A stretch of DNA of 64,000 nt from Basilea psittacipulmonis DSM 24701 (GTDB lineage Bacteria > Pseudomonadota > Gammaproteobacteria > Burkholderiales > Burkholderiaceae_B), in contig NZ_CP009238.1 in the NCBI RefSeq assembly GCF_000743945.1, forward strand, positions 186,001 through 250,000, written 5' to 3'. Shown piece by piece: positions 52,153-62,198 of the stretch. The position numbers and the translations under genes were made by a program. Positions within the stretch are counted from its first letter, which is position 1. The number at the start of each line of letters is the position of its first letter. Under the pieces are notes generated by a model. That model saw only the letters and a program-made list of their open reading frames with translations. It was not told the origin of the DNA and ran no database searches.

Positions 52153-53430
52153 ATGAGTGAATTAAGTCCTGTCTCAGCCCCTTTTTTTCATTATGAGAAA
52201 GGGGAGCTTTACGCTGAAAATGTTGCTTTGTTACAGTTGGTCCAAGAATTCGGTAGCCCCTTGTATGTGTATTCTCGTGCAGCACTCCAATCGGCTTGGT
52301 CAAAATGGGAAGAAGCGGTGAAACCTTATCGTGCCATGGTGTGCTATGGTATGAAAGCTAATTCTAATTTGGCAATTTTGCAAATGTTCGCTCGTTTAGG
52401 TGCAGGGTTTGATATTGTGTCAGGCGGTGAATTAGAACGTTGTTTAAAAGCAGGAGCCGATCCTAAGAAAATCGTGTTTTCAGGCGTTGGAAAACAGGAT
52501 TGGGAAATCAAAAAAGGGATTGAAGCGGGTATTTTTTCGTTTAATGTTGAGTCGATCTCTGAACTTAAAAATATTATTAAAGTGGCGACCGAATTGCGTC
52601 AAAAAGCTTATATTTCGTTTCGAGTCAATCCAGATGTGGATGCAAAAACGCATCCTTATATCTCAACAGGATTGAAAGAGAATAAGTTTGGAATTGATTT
52701 GGCCTATATCGAAGAGGCGGCTCAGATAGCGAGTGCCTCTGAATTTGTCGTGTTAAAAGGATTGGACTGTCATATCGGTTCGCAAATAACGGAAATCGAT
52801 CCTTTTATTCATGCTTTAGAACGTTTGTGCGTGTTGGTGAAAAAATTAAAAGCAAAAGGTCATCCGATTTCTCATATTGATTTAGGGGGCGGTGTCGGTA
52901 TTCGCTATCAAGATGAAACCGTGATTAATTTAAATGATTATGTGTCATTGGCGTTTTCGGTTTTGTCTCAACAAGGATTGGATGATGTGCAAATGGTGTT
53001 TGAGCCAGGGCGATCTTTGGTGGGCAATGCAGGGGTGTTGTTGACTCAGGTCCAATATATCAAGCAAACAGGTGAGTATGAGTTTGCGATTGTAGATGCA
53101 GCGATGAATGATTTGATTCGTCCTACCCTTTACGATGCGTACCATCAAATTATTCCATTGGTACAAAAAGAACATATTGCAACGAAAGTCTATGATGTGG
53201 TAGGGCCTGTATGTGAAACGGGCGATTGGTTAGGTAAGAAAAGACCTTTAGCCATCGAGGAAAAAGATTATTTGGCGGTTGTTTCTGCAGGGGCTTATGG
53301 TTTTACCATGTCTAGTCAGTATAATTCTCGACCGAGAGTGGCTGAGGTTTTGGTGGACAACGATCAGTATCATTTGATTCGTCGCCGTGAAACTTTGGCG
53401 GATTTATATGCTCAAGAAGTGATGCTTTAA
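52153..53430 (+). CDS. lysA: Diaminopimelate decarboxylase
   Basis: PLP enzyme making lysine from meso-DAP. 425 residues with the Schiff-base Lys in MVCYGMKANSNLAIL, GCDCHIGSQ-type LDCHIGSQITE, LGGGVGIRY and C-terminal VGPVCETGDWLG and SAGAYGFTMSSQYN. Between lptM and pyrE; gap to pyrE 19 bases. Confidence 0.96.
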   Translation: MSELSPVSAPFFHYEKGELYAENVALLQLVQEFGSPLYVYSRAALQSAWSKWEEAVKPYRAMVCYGMKANSNLAILQMFARLGAGFDIVSGGELERCLKAGADPKKIVFSGVGKQDWEIKKGIEAGIFSFNVESISELKNIIKVATELRQKAYISFRVNPDVDAKTHPYISTGLKENKFGIDLAYIEEAAQIASASEFVVLKGLDCHIGSQITEIDPFIHALERLCVLVKKLKAKGHPISHIDLGGGVGIRYQDETVINLNDYVSLAFSVLSQQGLDDVQMVFEPGRSLVGNAGVLLTQVQYIKQTGEYEFAIVDAAMNDLIRPTLYDAYHQIIPLVQKEHIATKVYDVVGPVCETGDWLGKKRPLAIEEKDYLAVVSAGAYGFTMSSQYNSRPRVAEVLVDNDQYHLIRRRETLADLYAQEVML

Positions 53431-53449
53431 GTTTGGGAGAGGTAAGAAA

Positions 53450-54106
53450 ATGAATGCATTGCGTTTAGATTTTGTGCGTTTTGCTTTGGAACAAGGTGTG
53501 TTGAAATTCGGTGAGTTTGAAACAAAATCAGGTCGATTAAGTCCGTACTTTTTTAACGCAGGATTGTTCAATACGGGTCGATCATTAGGTCGTTTGGCGA
53601 CGTATTATGCAGAAACATTATTGCAATCTAATGTTGAGTTTGACATGATTTTTGGACCTGCATATAAAGGCATTTCTTTGGCGGCGGCTACGGCCATGGT
53701 GCTTTCAGAAAAGACAGGTAGAGATATACCGTATGCGTTTAATCGCAAAGAAAAGAAAGATCATGGAGAAGGTGGTGTATTGGTGGGATCGCCTTTAAAA
53801 GGTAAGGTGATTATTATTGATGATGTGATCACCGCAGGTACATCAGTCAGAGAGTCAGTGGATATCATTCAAGGACAACAAGCAACCGTCGCAGGTGTGT
53901 TGATTGCCTTAGATCGCATGGAAAAAGCAGGGAATGCAACAGACGTTTCTAGCCTGTCTGCCGTTCAAGAAGTCCAAAATACCTATCATTTTCCAGTCAT
54001 TAGTATTGCTTCATTAAATGATATCATGATGTTTTTGAAAGAAGACGATCGATTCCAAACCTATGAAGCTAGTGTTGAAGCCTATCGCCGCCGTTACGGT
54101 GTTTAG
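53450..54106 (+). CDS. pyrE: Orotate phosphoribosyltransferase
   Basis: 218 residues; pyrimidine synthesis. PRPP-binding VIIIDDVITAGTSVRES, N-terminal LKFGEFETKSGRLSPYFFNAG, FGPAYKGISLAAATA. ATG 53450 behind GGGAGAGG. Its last ~21 codons and 37 bases of downstream spacer are repeated immediately after the gene. Confidence 0.96.
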   Translation: MNALRLDFVRFALEQGVLKFGEFETKSGRLSPYFFNAGLFNTGRSLGRLATYYAETLLQSNVEFDMIFGPAYKGISLAAATAMVLSEKTGRDIPYAFNRKEKKDHGEGGVLVGSPLKGKVIIIDDVITAGTSVRESVDIIQGQQATVAGVLIALDRMEKAGNATDVSSLSAVQEVQNTYHFPVISIASLNDIMMFLKEDDRFQTYEASVEAYRRRYGV

Positions 54107-54144
54107 CCTGTGATGGTGGTTGAAAGGGTGTAGTGGGTTTTGGT

Positions 54145-54247
54145 GTAGATGATCGATTCCAAACCTATGAGGCTAGTGTTGAAGCCTACCGCCGTCGTTA
54201 CGGTGTTTAGCCTGTGATGGTGGTTGAAAGGGTGTAGTGGGTTTTGG
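54145..54247 (+). pseudogene. Tandem copy of the pyrE 3' end
   Basis: Starting at about 54148, DDRFQTYEASVEAYRRRYGV and the stop are repeated 104 bases after the original, followed by the same 37 spacer bases. The four base differences in the coding part (GAC/GAT, GAA/GAG, TAT/TAC, CGC/CGT) are all synonymous third-position transitions; the spacer part is identical. No start codon belongs to this copy. Confidence 0.92.
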
Positions 54248-54267
54248 AATGTTAGGTATCTGAATAA

Positions 54268-54297
54268 GAAGCTCCCGTTTGATAAGGGAGCTTTTTT
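54268..54297. terminator. Terminator between pyrE and the ClC gene
   Basis: AAGCTCCC, loop, GGGAGCTT with T run on the + strand; convergent genes on both sides. Confidence 0.85.
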
Positions 54298-54301
54298 GCT
54301 A

Positions 54302-55516
54302 TTAAGCGGATGCTTTTTTTACAAAATAATGAAGCCCCATGGCCAGTGTTACAGCTGTAATCAAAGGTAAGTAGCTGTCATAACCTTGGGCAGTGAAGCT
54401 GATGACTAAAGCAAAGGCCGTTAGAGGTGCTTGCATGGAAACCGCTAGAAACGCACAAGCACCTGATAAGGTCATCGCCGCTAACGGTACGTCAGGGAAA
54501 ATATACTGACATAATAAACCCACAATCAAGCCTAAGATGGCACCCAAAGACAATCCTGGTGTAAGTGTGCCGCCGAATGCTCCGCCTTTTAATGTCATGA
54601 TGACCGCGAACCATTTTGCAAAAAATAAAGCTATGGCGATTAGCAAAGTGATTTGATGATTAAATGCGGTTTGTGCGGCAGAACGTCCATTGCCCAAAAT
54701 CTCAGGAAGAAAAATCGCTATCACACCAGAAATAAGAAAGACAGTGGGTAAGGACCATAGTAATGAGTATCCCTTGTATCGAGAGGTTTCTGCCCAGTTG
54801 CTTTGTTTTTTAAACCAAGTAGCAGGCAGACTGACGACCAATCCAACTAAGGCGGAAAACAAGATGGTGTTTAATGATCCGTCGATTTGAATGGTGTGGT
54901 AAAACGCTGATGAATCAACCGTGATGCGAGCAACGAGGGTGGCGATTAATGAGATGGATAAGGCGATTAATGCAAAGGGAATACTAAAACTGCCTAATAA
55001 TATTTCTAATGCAAAAATAGCCCCAGCAAAGGGAACGTGATAGACAGCCGCTAAGCCAGCTGCCGCACTGCTTGCAAGAATAGGCGTATGCCATTTGGCA
55101 TCAATATGAAAATAATTTAGGCATTTTTGAGCAAATAAAGCACCTATCTCTCTTGGAGCGACTTCTCTTCCAATGGGTGCTCCGCAGCCAACGCCAACAA
55201 TTTGCAAAATAGCATGCAAACAGTTTTCAATAAAAGGAGCGGTTTTGCCAGATAAGATGCCTTTGATGCCAACCACTGCACGTCCTTTTGTTTGTAATAG
55301 ACAAAGACAGATGGCGACGATAACACCGCCTATCAACATAGATAATAAGCGTCGTGTAGGCGTGGTGTGATCCGTCACAATAGGATATTGAGATTCAGAG
55401 TGACCAAAGGAAAGAACCTCAATATGATGAATTAACCAGCTGAGAAAAGCAGCACCTAAACCAGTCAAAATGGCTATGCAAATAATACCAAAAGCTAAAT
55501 GGAATTTTCTAAGCAT
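54302..55516 (-). CDS. ClC-family chloride channel/antiporter
   Basis: 404-residue membrane protein with many helices and the ClC motifs: GCGAPIGREVAPREIGAL (gating Glu in GRE), AAGLAAVYHVPFAGAIFALEIL and KGGAFGGTLTPGLSLGAILG. Whether it is a channel or H+/Cl- (or F-) exchanger cannot be read directly; the variant GREVAP replaces GREGP. Monocistronic. Confidence 0.88.
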   Translation of the reverse strand: MLRKFHLAFGIICIAILTGLGAAFLSWLIHHIEVLSFGHSESQYPIVTDHTTPTRRLLSMLIGGVIVAICLCLLQTKGRAVVGIKGILSGKTAPFIENCLHAILQIVGVGCGAPIGREVAPREIGALFAQKCLNYFHIDAKWHTPILASSAAAGLAAVYHVPFAGAIFALEILLGSFSIPFALIALSISLIATLVARITVDSSAFYHTIQIDGSLNTILFSALVGLVVSLPATWFKKQSNWAETSRYKGYSLLWSLPTVFLISGVIAIFLPEILGNGRSAAQTAFNHQITLLIAIALFFAKWFAVIMTLKGGAFGGTLTPGLSLGAILGLIVGLLCQYIFPDVPLAAMTLSGACAFLAVSMQAPLTAFALVISFTAQGYDSYLPLITAVTLAMGLHYFVKKASA

Positions 55517-55625
55517 AAGGAAAATAGGGGATTAAGATGAAGATATATTATAAATAAAATGCAGGGAGAAAAGATAAGATAGTTAATAATGAGAATAAGA
55601 GAATGTGGGTGAGGTGGTGAAAGAG

Positions 55626-56260
55626 CCTCTGAATGCTAGTGTACAAGCGTGTTTCGAGGATGGGCGTATAGTGTGTGTGGTTAAAGAGATGATAAGACTG
55701 ATGGTGGGAATGGGGGAAAGAACCTCTGAATGCTAGTGTGCAAGCCTGTTTCGAGACTAGATGTGAAGTGTGTATGGTTAAAGAGATGATGTGGCTGATG
55801 GTAGGAATGGGTGAGTGAACCTCTGAACGCTAGTGTGCAAGCCTGTTTCCAGATTAGGGGTAGATGATGTGAGGAATTAGGTGGGACGGTGAGATGAGAG
55901 AGATTGAAGTGAATGAACTTTTGAATGCTAGTGTACAAGGGTGTTTCGAGACTGAGTGTATAGTGTTCGTGGTTAAAGAGATGATGAGACTGATGGTAGG
56001 AGGTGGTAAAAACCTCTGAACGCTAGTATAAAAGCGTGTTTCGAGGCTAGATGTGAAGTGTGTGTGGTTAAAGAGATGATAAGGCTGATGGTGGGAATGG
56101 GGGAAAGAACCTCTAAACACTAGCATACAAGCCTATTTTCAGATGGGGTGGGTGGTGTGAGGAATTAGGTGAGACGGTGAAATGCGAGGGGGTAAAGTGA
56201 GTGAGCCTCTGAATGCTAGCATACAAGCCTATTTCCAGATTAAAGGTAGAGGGGGTGTTT
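55626..56260 (+). repeat. Seven-copy 97-bp tandem array with A-A-B higher-order structure (array R2)
   Basis: GAAYGCTAG (once AAACACTAG) recurs at 55631, 55728, 55825, 55923, 56018, 56115 and 56211: spacings 97, 97, 98, 95, 97, 96. Each copy continues GT.YAAGC.TGTTTC. Two subtypes alternate. Type A goes on with GAGRCTAGATGTGAAGTGTG and GGTTAAAGAGATGAT (copies 1, 2, 4, 5); type B with CAGATTAGGGGTAGA and GAGGAATTAGGTG (copies 3, 6, partial 7). The order A-A-B-A-A-B-B' gives a higher period of ~290. It fills the spacer between the ClC gene and gatB; no gene is supported. Confidence 0.93.
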
Positions 56261-56272
56261 GGATAAGGGAAA

Positions 56273-56325
56273 TAAAAATCTCGTCAATCCATCAACTTTA
56301 AAAAAAAGAAAATGAACTGACGAGA
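56273..56325 (-). terminator. Terminator after gatB
   Basis: On the minus strand TCTCGTCA and TGACGAGA enclose a ~30-base loop and are followed by TTTTTATTT. Confidence 0.65.
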
Positions 56326-56336
56326 ATGGTGATGAG

Positions 56337-57785
56337 TTAGGCACTCAATTTTTCTTTCAGTAAGGCATTTACCTGAGCAGGGTTGGCTTTGCCTTTTGTG
56401 GCTTTCATCACTTGTCCTACTAAGGAGTTAAATGCTTTTTCTTTGCCTGATTTAAACTCTTGCACAGTCGCTTCATTGGCTTGAAGTACTTCGTCAATCA
56501 TAGCAGAAATTGCCCCTACATCACTGATTTGTTTAAGGCCTTTTTTCTCAATAATGCTATCGGCATCCCCTTCGCCTGCCCACATTGCTTTAAATACATC
56601 ACGTGCGATTTTGCCACTGATCGTATTATCTTCAATGCGAGTAAGCAATAAGGCTAGGTCCGCAGGTTGAATGGGACATTTGTCTAAACTTAATTCGTCT
56701 TGGTTTAGAGCCGCACTTAACTCGCCCATCATCCAGTTTGCCACGAGCTTGGCATTGCCTTTGAAATGTTTAAGTGTTTGTTCAAAGTAATCGGATAACT
56801 CGCGACTAGAGGTTAATTGGTGAGCATCGTAAGCAGTTAGGCCCAACTCGTTTTCATAGCGTTGACGACGACTAGAGGGTAATTCAGGCATATCCGCTTT
56901 GATGCGTTCAATCCAATCTTCGCTGATGTAAAGTGGAGGTAGATCAGGATCGGGGAAATAACGATAATCATGAGCGTCTTCTTTGCTACGCATACTACGG
57001 GTTTCATCATTGACATCGTCGTATAAACGTGTTTCCTGAACAACGGTACCCCCATCTTCAATAAGTTCAATTTGACGGCGAGCTTCGTATTGGATAGCAC
57101 GTTCTAGAAAGCGGAATGAGTTAACGTTTTTGATTTCAGTGCGTGTTCCAAATTCGCTTGATCCGAATGGACGCACAGACACGTTAGCATCACAACGGAA
57201 TGACCCTTCTTGTAGGTTGCCATCACAGATGCCTAGCCACATAACGAGTGCGTGTAGTGTTTTGGCATAAGCGACCGCTTCAGCAGCAGAACGTAATTCG
57301 GGTTCAGTAACAATTTCTAGTAATGGCGTGCCCGTTCTGTTTAAATCAATGCCGGTTGATGCTTCGCCAAGAGGGCCTAAGAAATTATCGTGTAGTGATT
57401 TTCCCGCATCTTCTTCTAAGTGAGCACGAGTGAGGTTCAACGTATGAATCTTGTCTTCGACTAAGAAGTTGATTTGGCCACCTTGTACGACCGGTATTTC
57501 ATATTGGGAAATCTGATAATTTTTAGGTAGATCGGGGTAAAAATAATTTTTACGTGCAAAAATGCTCATCGGTGCGATAGTGGCACCAATGGCTAAGCCG
57601 AATCTGATGGCTTTCTCAACCGCCGCTTTGTTCATGACGGGAAGACTGCCAGGAAGTGCCATATCGACTAAATTCGCTTGAGTGTTAGGAGCTGCACCAA
57701 AATGAGTGCTACTGCCTGAAAAGATTTTTGATTCTGTGGAAAGTTGTACGTGTGTTTCCAAGCCGATTACTATTTCCCATTTCAT
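56337..57785 (-). CDS. gatB: Asp/Glu-tRNA amidotransferase subunit B
   Basis: 482 residues; kinase/tRNA-binding subunit that activates misacylated Glu- or Asp-t[41 protein letters not shown] and the C-terminal YqeY-like tail ([20 protein letters not shown]). Overlaps gatA by 4 bases. Confidence 0.96.
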   Translation of the reverse strand: MKWEIVIGLETHVQLSTESKIFSGSSTHFGAAPNTQANLVDMALPGSLPVMNKAAVEKAIRFGLAIGATIAPMSIFARKNYFYPDLPKNYQISQYEIPVVQGGQINFLVEDKIHTLNLTRAHLEEDAGKSLHDNFLGPLGEASTGIDLNRTGTPLLEIVTEPELRSAAEAVAYAKTLHALVMWLGICDGNLQEGSFRCDANVSVRPFGSSEFGTRTEIKNVNSFRFLERAIQYEARRQIELIEDGGTVVQETRLYDDVNDETRSMRSKEDAHDYRYFPDPDLPPLYISEDWIERIKADMPELPSSRRQRYENELGLTAYDAHQLTSSRELSDYFEQTLKHFKGNAKLVANWMMGELSAALNQDELSLDKCPIQPADLALLLTRIEDNTISGKIARDVFKAMWAGEGDADSIIEKKGLKQISDVGAISAMIDEVLQANEATVQEFKSGKEKAFNSLVGQVMKATKGKANPAQVNALLKEKLSA

Positions 57786-59287
57786 AGTTTAATCTCCGGT
57801 TTTTGGGTGTGCCAATTTGTGACCTCTTGGAATTGGTGGGCAATCGCTAATAATTCACCCTCTTTGAAATAGTTACCAATCAGTTGTAAACCAATAGGAC
57901 GATGATGATGGCCGAATCCGCAAGGGATGGACATGCCTGGTAAACCAGCCAAACTAGGGCTAAGTGTGTAGATGTCAGCAAGCCAATCAGCGGTTGGATC
58001 GTCGCGTGTTTCCCCGATATTCTTGGCGACCGTTGGACTGACGGGGCCCATGATGACATCACATTTTTCAGCAAATGCATCTTTGAAACTATTTGCAATC
58101 ATACGACGGATACGCTGAGCTTGCAAGTAGTAGGCATCGTAGTAACCTTGTGAAAGCACGTAAGTACCAATCATAATACGGCGTTGAACTTCTGGACCAA
58201 ATGCTTCACTACGCGAACGACTGGTCATGTCTTCGATGTGTTGGTAGTGTTGAGTGCGGTGTCCATAACGAACTGCGTCATAACGTGACAGGTTACTAGA
58301 AGCTTCAGCGGGAGCAATCACGTAGTAGGCAGGTATAGCCAATTCTGTTAGCGGTAAAGAAATATCAACAAGTGTGGCCCCTAACTGTTCAAATTCTTTT
58401 AGTGCCGCTTCTACGGCGATCTTAACGTCTTGCGATAAGCCTTCACTAAAATATTCTTTAGGAATGCCGATACGTAAACCTTTTAGAGGTTGGGGCCCAG
58501 AAAACCTTTCCAAAGCTTGTAAGTAGTCTTTTTTGATGCGTCCTTGGGCATTTGGTGTGCCATGACAAAATTCAACGCTGGTAGCATCTTTAGGATCAAA
58601 GCTAGCAATACAATCGAGTAGTTCAGTTAAATCTTGGGCACTGCGTGCAAAAACACCCCCTTGGTCAAGACTGGATGCAAAAGCAATCATACCAAAGCGT
58701 GAAACCGTGCCGTAAGTAGGTTTTATCCCACTGATTCCACATAAAGCCGCTGGTTGTCGGATAGAACCGCCTGTGTCAGTCCCTGTCGTTGCTAACACGA
58801 TATCTGCTGCAACGGCTGCGGCTGAGGCACCAGAAGAACCACCAGGAACAGCTTGGGTATCCCATGGATTAAGAACAGGGCCAAAAGCTGAGTTTTCATT
58901 ACCTGAACCCATGGCAAACTCATCGCAAGAAAGTTTACCGATATTAACCGTGCCAGCATTTAGTAAGTGGCTGACAACAGTCGCATCAAAAGGACTGGTG
59001 TAGTTTTCTAGCATTTTACTGCTGGCAGTGGTTCGCCATCCTTGGGTGACAAACAAATCTTTGTGAGCGATAGGCAACCCTGTTAAAAAGCTGGCTTGGC
59101 CACTAGCGATGCGTTCGTCTGCTGCTTTAGCTTGAGCCAAGGTTAATTCAGGCTGGATATCGATAAATAGATTCAGTTTTTTTAAGGATTCGGCTTTTTG
59201 GAGTGCTTTCTGTGCCAATTCCACCGCACTGACCTTTTTGGTGTCCAAGGCTTGGCGTACGGCTTTAAGAGTATTTAATTCTGTCAT
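57782..59287 (-). CDS. gatA: Asp/Glu-tRNA amidotransferase subunit A
   Basis: 501 residues; glutaminase subunit with amidase signature. Catalytic Lys in PIAHKDLF, Ser pair in [31 protein letters not shown] (consecutive segments). TAATG overlap with gatC. Confidence 0.96.
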   Translation of the reverse strand: MTELNTLKAVRQALDTKKVSAVELAQKALQKAESLKKLNLFIDIQPELTLAQAKAADERIASGQASFLTGLPIAHKDLFVTQGWRTTASSKMLENYTSPFDATVVSHLLNAGTVNIGKLSCDEFAMGSGNENSAFGPVLNPWDTQAVPGGSSGASAAAVAADIVLATTGTDTGGSIRQPAALCGISGIKPTYGTVSRFGMIAFASSLDQGGVFARSAQDLTELLDCIASFDPKDATSVEFCHGTPNAQGRIKKDYLQALERFSGPQPLKGLRIGIPKEYFSEGLSQDVKIAVEAALKEFEQLGATLVDISLPLTELAIPAYYVIAPAEASSNLSRYDAVRYGHRTQHYQHIEDMTSRSRSEAFGPEVQRRIMIGTYVLSQGYYDAYYLQAQRIRRMIANSFKDAFAEKCDVIMGPVSPTVAKNIGETRDDPTADWLADIYTLSPSLAGLPGMSIPCGFGHHHRPIGLQLIGNYFKEGELLAIAHQFQEVTNWHTQKPEIKL

Positions 59288-59595
59288 TATTCAATTACCT
59301 TTGGAACTAAAAATAAGCCATTTTCTGTGGCGGGGGCATTTTTCATCAGTAGATCACGTTCAGCGATAGATGAGGACTCGGTCACTTTATCTTCTCGCAA
59401 GCGTAAAGCCACTTGTTCATGTGCAGATAAAGGGTGAGATAGGGGTTCAACGCCAGTGGTGTCAACCGATTGAAGTTTTTCAATAATATTCATGAGGCTA
59501 TTTAGCTCGTCTAGCATATGAGTTTTCGTATGCTCATCAAGTTCTAAACGGGCAAGTTTAGCAATACGAGTAATGTCTTGAAGATTTAGTGCCAT
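59287..59595 (-). CDS. gatC: Asp/Glu-tRNA amidotransferase subunit C
   Basis: 102 residues; small belt subunit stabilising GatA-GatB. Typical [17 protein letters not shown] and GVEPLSHPL ... LREDKVTES ... [17 protein letters not shown]. First gene of gatCAB; this operon implies at least one tRNA (Asn or Gln) is charged by the indirect route. Confidence 0.95.
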   Translation of the reverse strand: MALNLQDITRIAKLARLELDEHTKTHMLDELNSLMNIIEKLQSVDTTGVEPLSHPLSAHEQVALRLREDKVTESSSIAERDLLMKNAPATENGLFLVPKVIE

Positions 59596-59616
59596 AGTAT
59601 TTTATCTAAAATAAGA

Positions 59617-59638
59617 CTGAAATATTCGCATATTTCAG
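59617..59638. promoter_or_regulatory. Perfect palindrome between gatC and mreB
   Basis: CTGAAATAT-TCGC-ATATTTCAG, nine perfect pairs around four bases, 22 bases upstream of the gatC start. No T run. Either an operator for the divergent gatC/mreB region or a gatC leader hairpin. Confidence 0.55.
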
Positions 59639-59754
59639 GTAAAGAAATTCATTTTAATGTATCATTATAAGATAAACTGAAAAGGTCTTGGGTTGATTAT
59701 TTTTTCATCCAAGAGTTTATGTATAGAATTTTAGAATGATTTGTTAAAGTTTAA

Positions 59755-60798
<1,044 letters not shown>

Positions 60799-60799
60799 T

Positions 60800-61657
60800 A
60801 TGAAGCGAGATGGCTCATTAAGGCTTTTTGTCAATGGCCCATCCATTGGGCTAAAGCTATCTTTTTTATTGATATTGGCATTGGCTTCTATGGTTATCGA
60901 TAGTCGTTGGTCTAGTATTACTAGTCCGTTTAGAAGCCTTTTGTCCACAATAATCGCACCTGTTCGTTATACCGTGTATCTGCCTGGTGAAGTGGTACAT
61001 GGTATAAGCGTTTGGTCGGATGCGATTAATGCACTGAACAAAGAAAGTGCCGAATTAGAAAATTTAAGAATTAGTTTGGCACAAGAACAAACTCAGTATG
61101 AGCAGGTCTCCGCAGAAAATATGCAGTTACGCAGGTTGCTGGGTGTAAAAGAAAATGTATCGACAAATAGTGTTGCGGTAGAAATCTTGTACACTCCAGC
61201 GGATCCTTTGGCCCAGACTTTGGTATTAAACAAAGGCAGTGATGATGGGATTGAGGCAGGAATGCCAGTCATCGGTGAAGGAGGGGTGATTGGCCAAATC
61301 AGACGAGTTAATGCTCGAACATCTGAGGTTGCTTTGATCACGGACGATAAAATTGCTATCCCTGCTATGGTGCTACGTAATGGACTGAGAGTGATTGTGT
61401 TTGGATCGGGGCATCCCTCCCAAATTGAAGTCCATTTTTTACCGAATAACGCCGATATTAAACCGGGCGATAAGCTGATTACAAGCGGTATTGGGGGATT
61501 GTTCCCACCAGGCCTTTCTATTGGAACGGTTACCTCATTAGATTCTAATTCGTCCGATGGATTCTTAAAAGCCTTTGTTGAACCTAGTGCACATCCCGAA
61601 CGCTATCGTCACTTTTTGGTGCTACTGACGAAACCAGAAGGGGTATCAAATGAGTGA
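60800..61657 (+). CDS. mreC: Rod-shape-determining protein MreC
   Basis: 285 residues: one N-terminal helix (LSFLLILALASMVIDSR), coiled coil (~70-110, LNKESAELENLRISLAQEQTQYE), then the beta MreC domain (VLNKGSDDGIEAGMPVIGEGGVIGQI, VHFLPNNADIKPGDKLITSGIGGLFPPGLSIG, segments). Gap of one base to mreB. Confidence 0.95.
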   Translation: MKRDGSLRLFVNGPSIGLKLSFLLILALASMVIDSRWSSITSPFRSLLSTIIAPVRYTVYLPGEVVHGISVWSDAINALNKESAELENLRISLAQEQTQYEQVSAENMQLRRLLGVKENVSTNSVAVEILYTPADPLAQTLVLNKGSDDGIEAGMPVIGEGGVIGQIRRVNARTSEVALITDDKIAIPAMVLRNGLRVIVFGSGHPSQIEVHFLPNNADIKPGDKLITSGIGGLFPPGLSIGTVTSLDSNSSDGFLKAFVEPSAHPERYRHFLVLLTKPEGVSNE

Positions 61658-62198
61658 TCAAAAGAAACGTTCTTTAAAATCGTTACAGCCATTGCGTGCT
61701 ACCCAGTTTGATATGACGGTTTCGCCCACGTATGCTTGGGTGACGATCTTGATTGCTTGGGCGATTAGCTTTTTGCCTTGGCGAAATTGGCCAGGTACAC
61801 CTGATATTTTATTGTTGGTCTTGGCCTTTTGGTGTGTGCATGGCATTGTTCGTGTGGGATTGGTGACTGCATTTATTTTTGGCATTTTAATGGATGTCCA
61901 AGATACGAATTTACTAGGCACTCATGCGGTTACCTATACGATTGTATTGTTTTGCATGATGTTGTTAAGAAAACGAATGCTCCAATTTACACCAGTGGGG
62001 CAGTTTTTTCATGTATGGCCAATATTTATTTTGGCTCCGATTCCATCTTATGTCATTTCTATGTGGTTGCAAGGTAATACGTGGCATCAGTGGGATTGGT
62101 TATTGTCGGGTCCATTAACAGGCATTTTGTGGATCTTTGTTGATTTGGTGTTGCGATTGCCATTTGGTTTTGGTCGTAATGATGATGCGACTTTGTAA
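61650..62198 (+). CDS. mreD: Rod-shape-determining protein MreD
   Basis: 182-residue membrane protein with about five helices (AWVTILIAWAISFLPW, ILLLVLAFWCVHGI, GLVTAFIFGILMDVQ, IFILAPIPSYVISMW, GILWIFVDLVLRL). Overlaps mreC by 8 bases and the mrdA start by 1. Confidence 0.92.
   Translation: MSDQKKRSLKSLQPLRATQFDMTVSPTYAWVTILIAWAISFLPWRNWPGTPDILLLVLAFWCVHGIVRVGLVTAFIFGILMDVQDTNLLGTHAVTYTIVLFCMMLLRKRMLQFTPVGQFFHVWPIFILAPIPSYVISMWLQGNTWHQWDWLLSGPLTGILWIFVDLVLRLPFGFGRNDDATL

Noticed and set aside
55681..56126. Minus-strand reading frames of 85 and 90 codons across the repeat array
   Set aside because: They are low-complexity translations of the repeats (His, Ser, Pro, Leu rich), overlap each other and lack ribosome binding sites.
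55626..56260. CRISPR array
   Set aside because: The full 97-bp unit repeats with gradual divergence; there are no short identical repeats separated by unique spacers and no cas genes.
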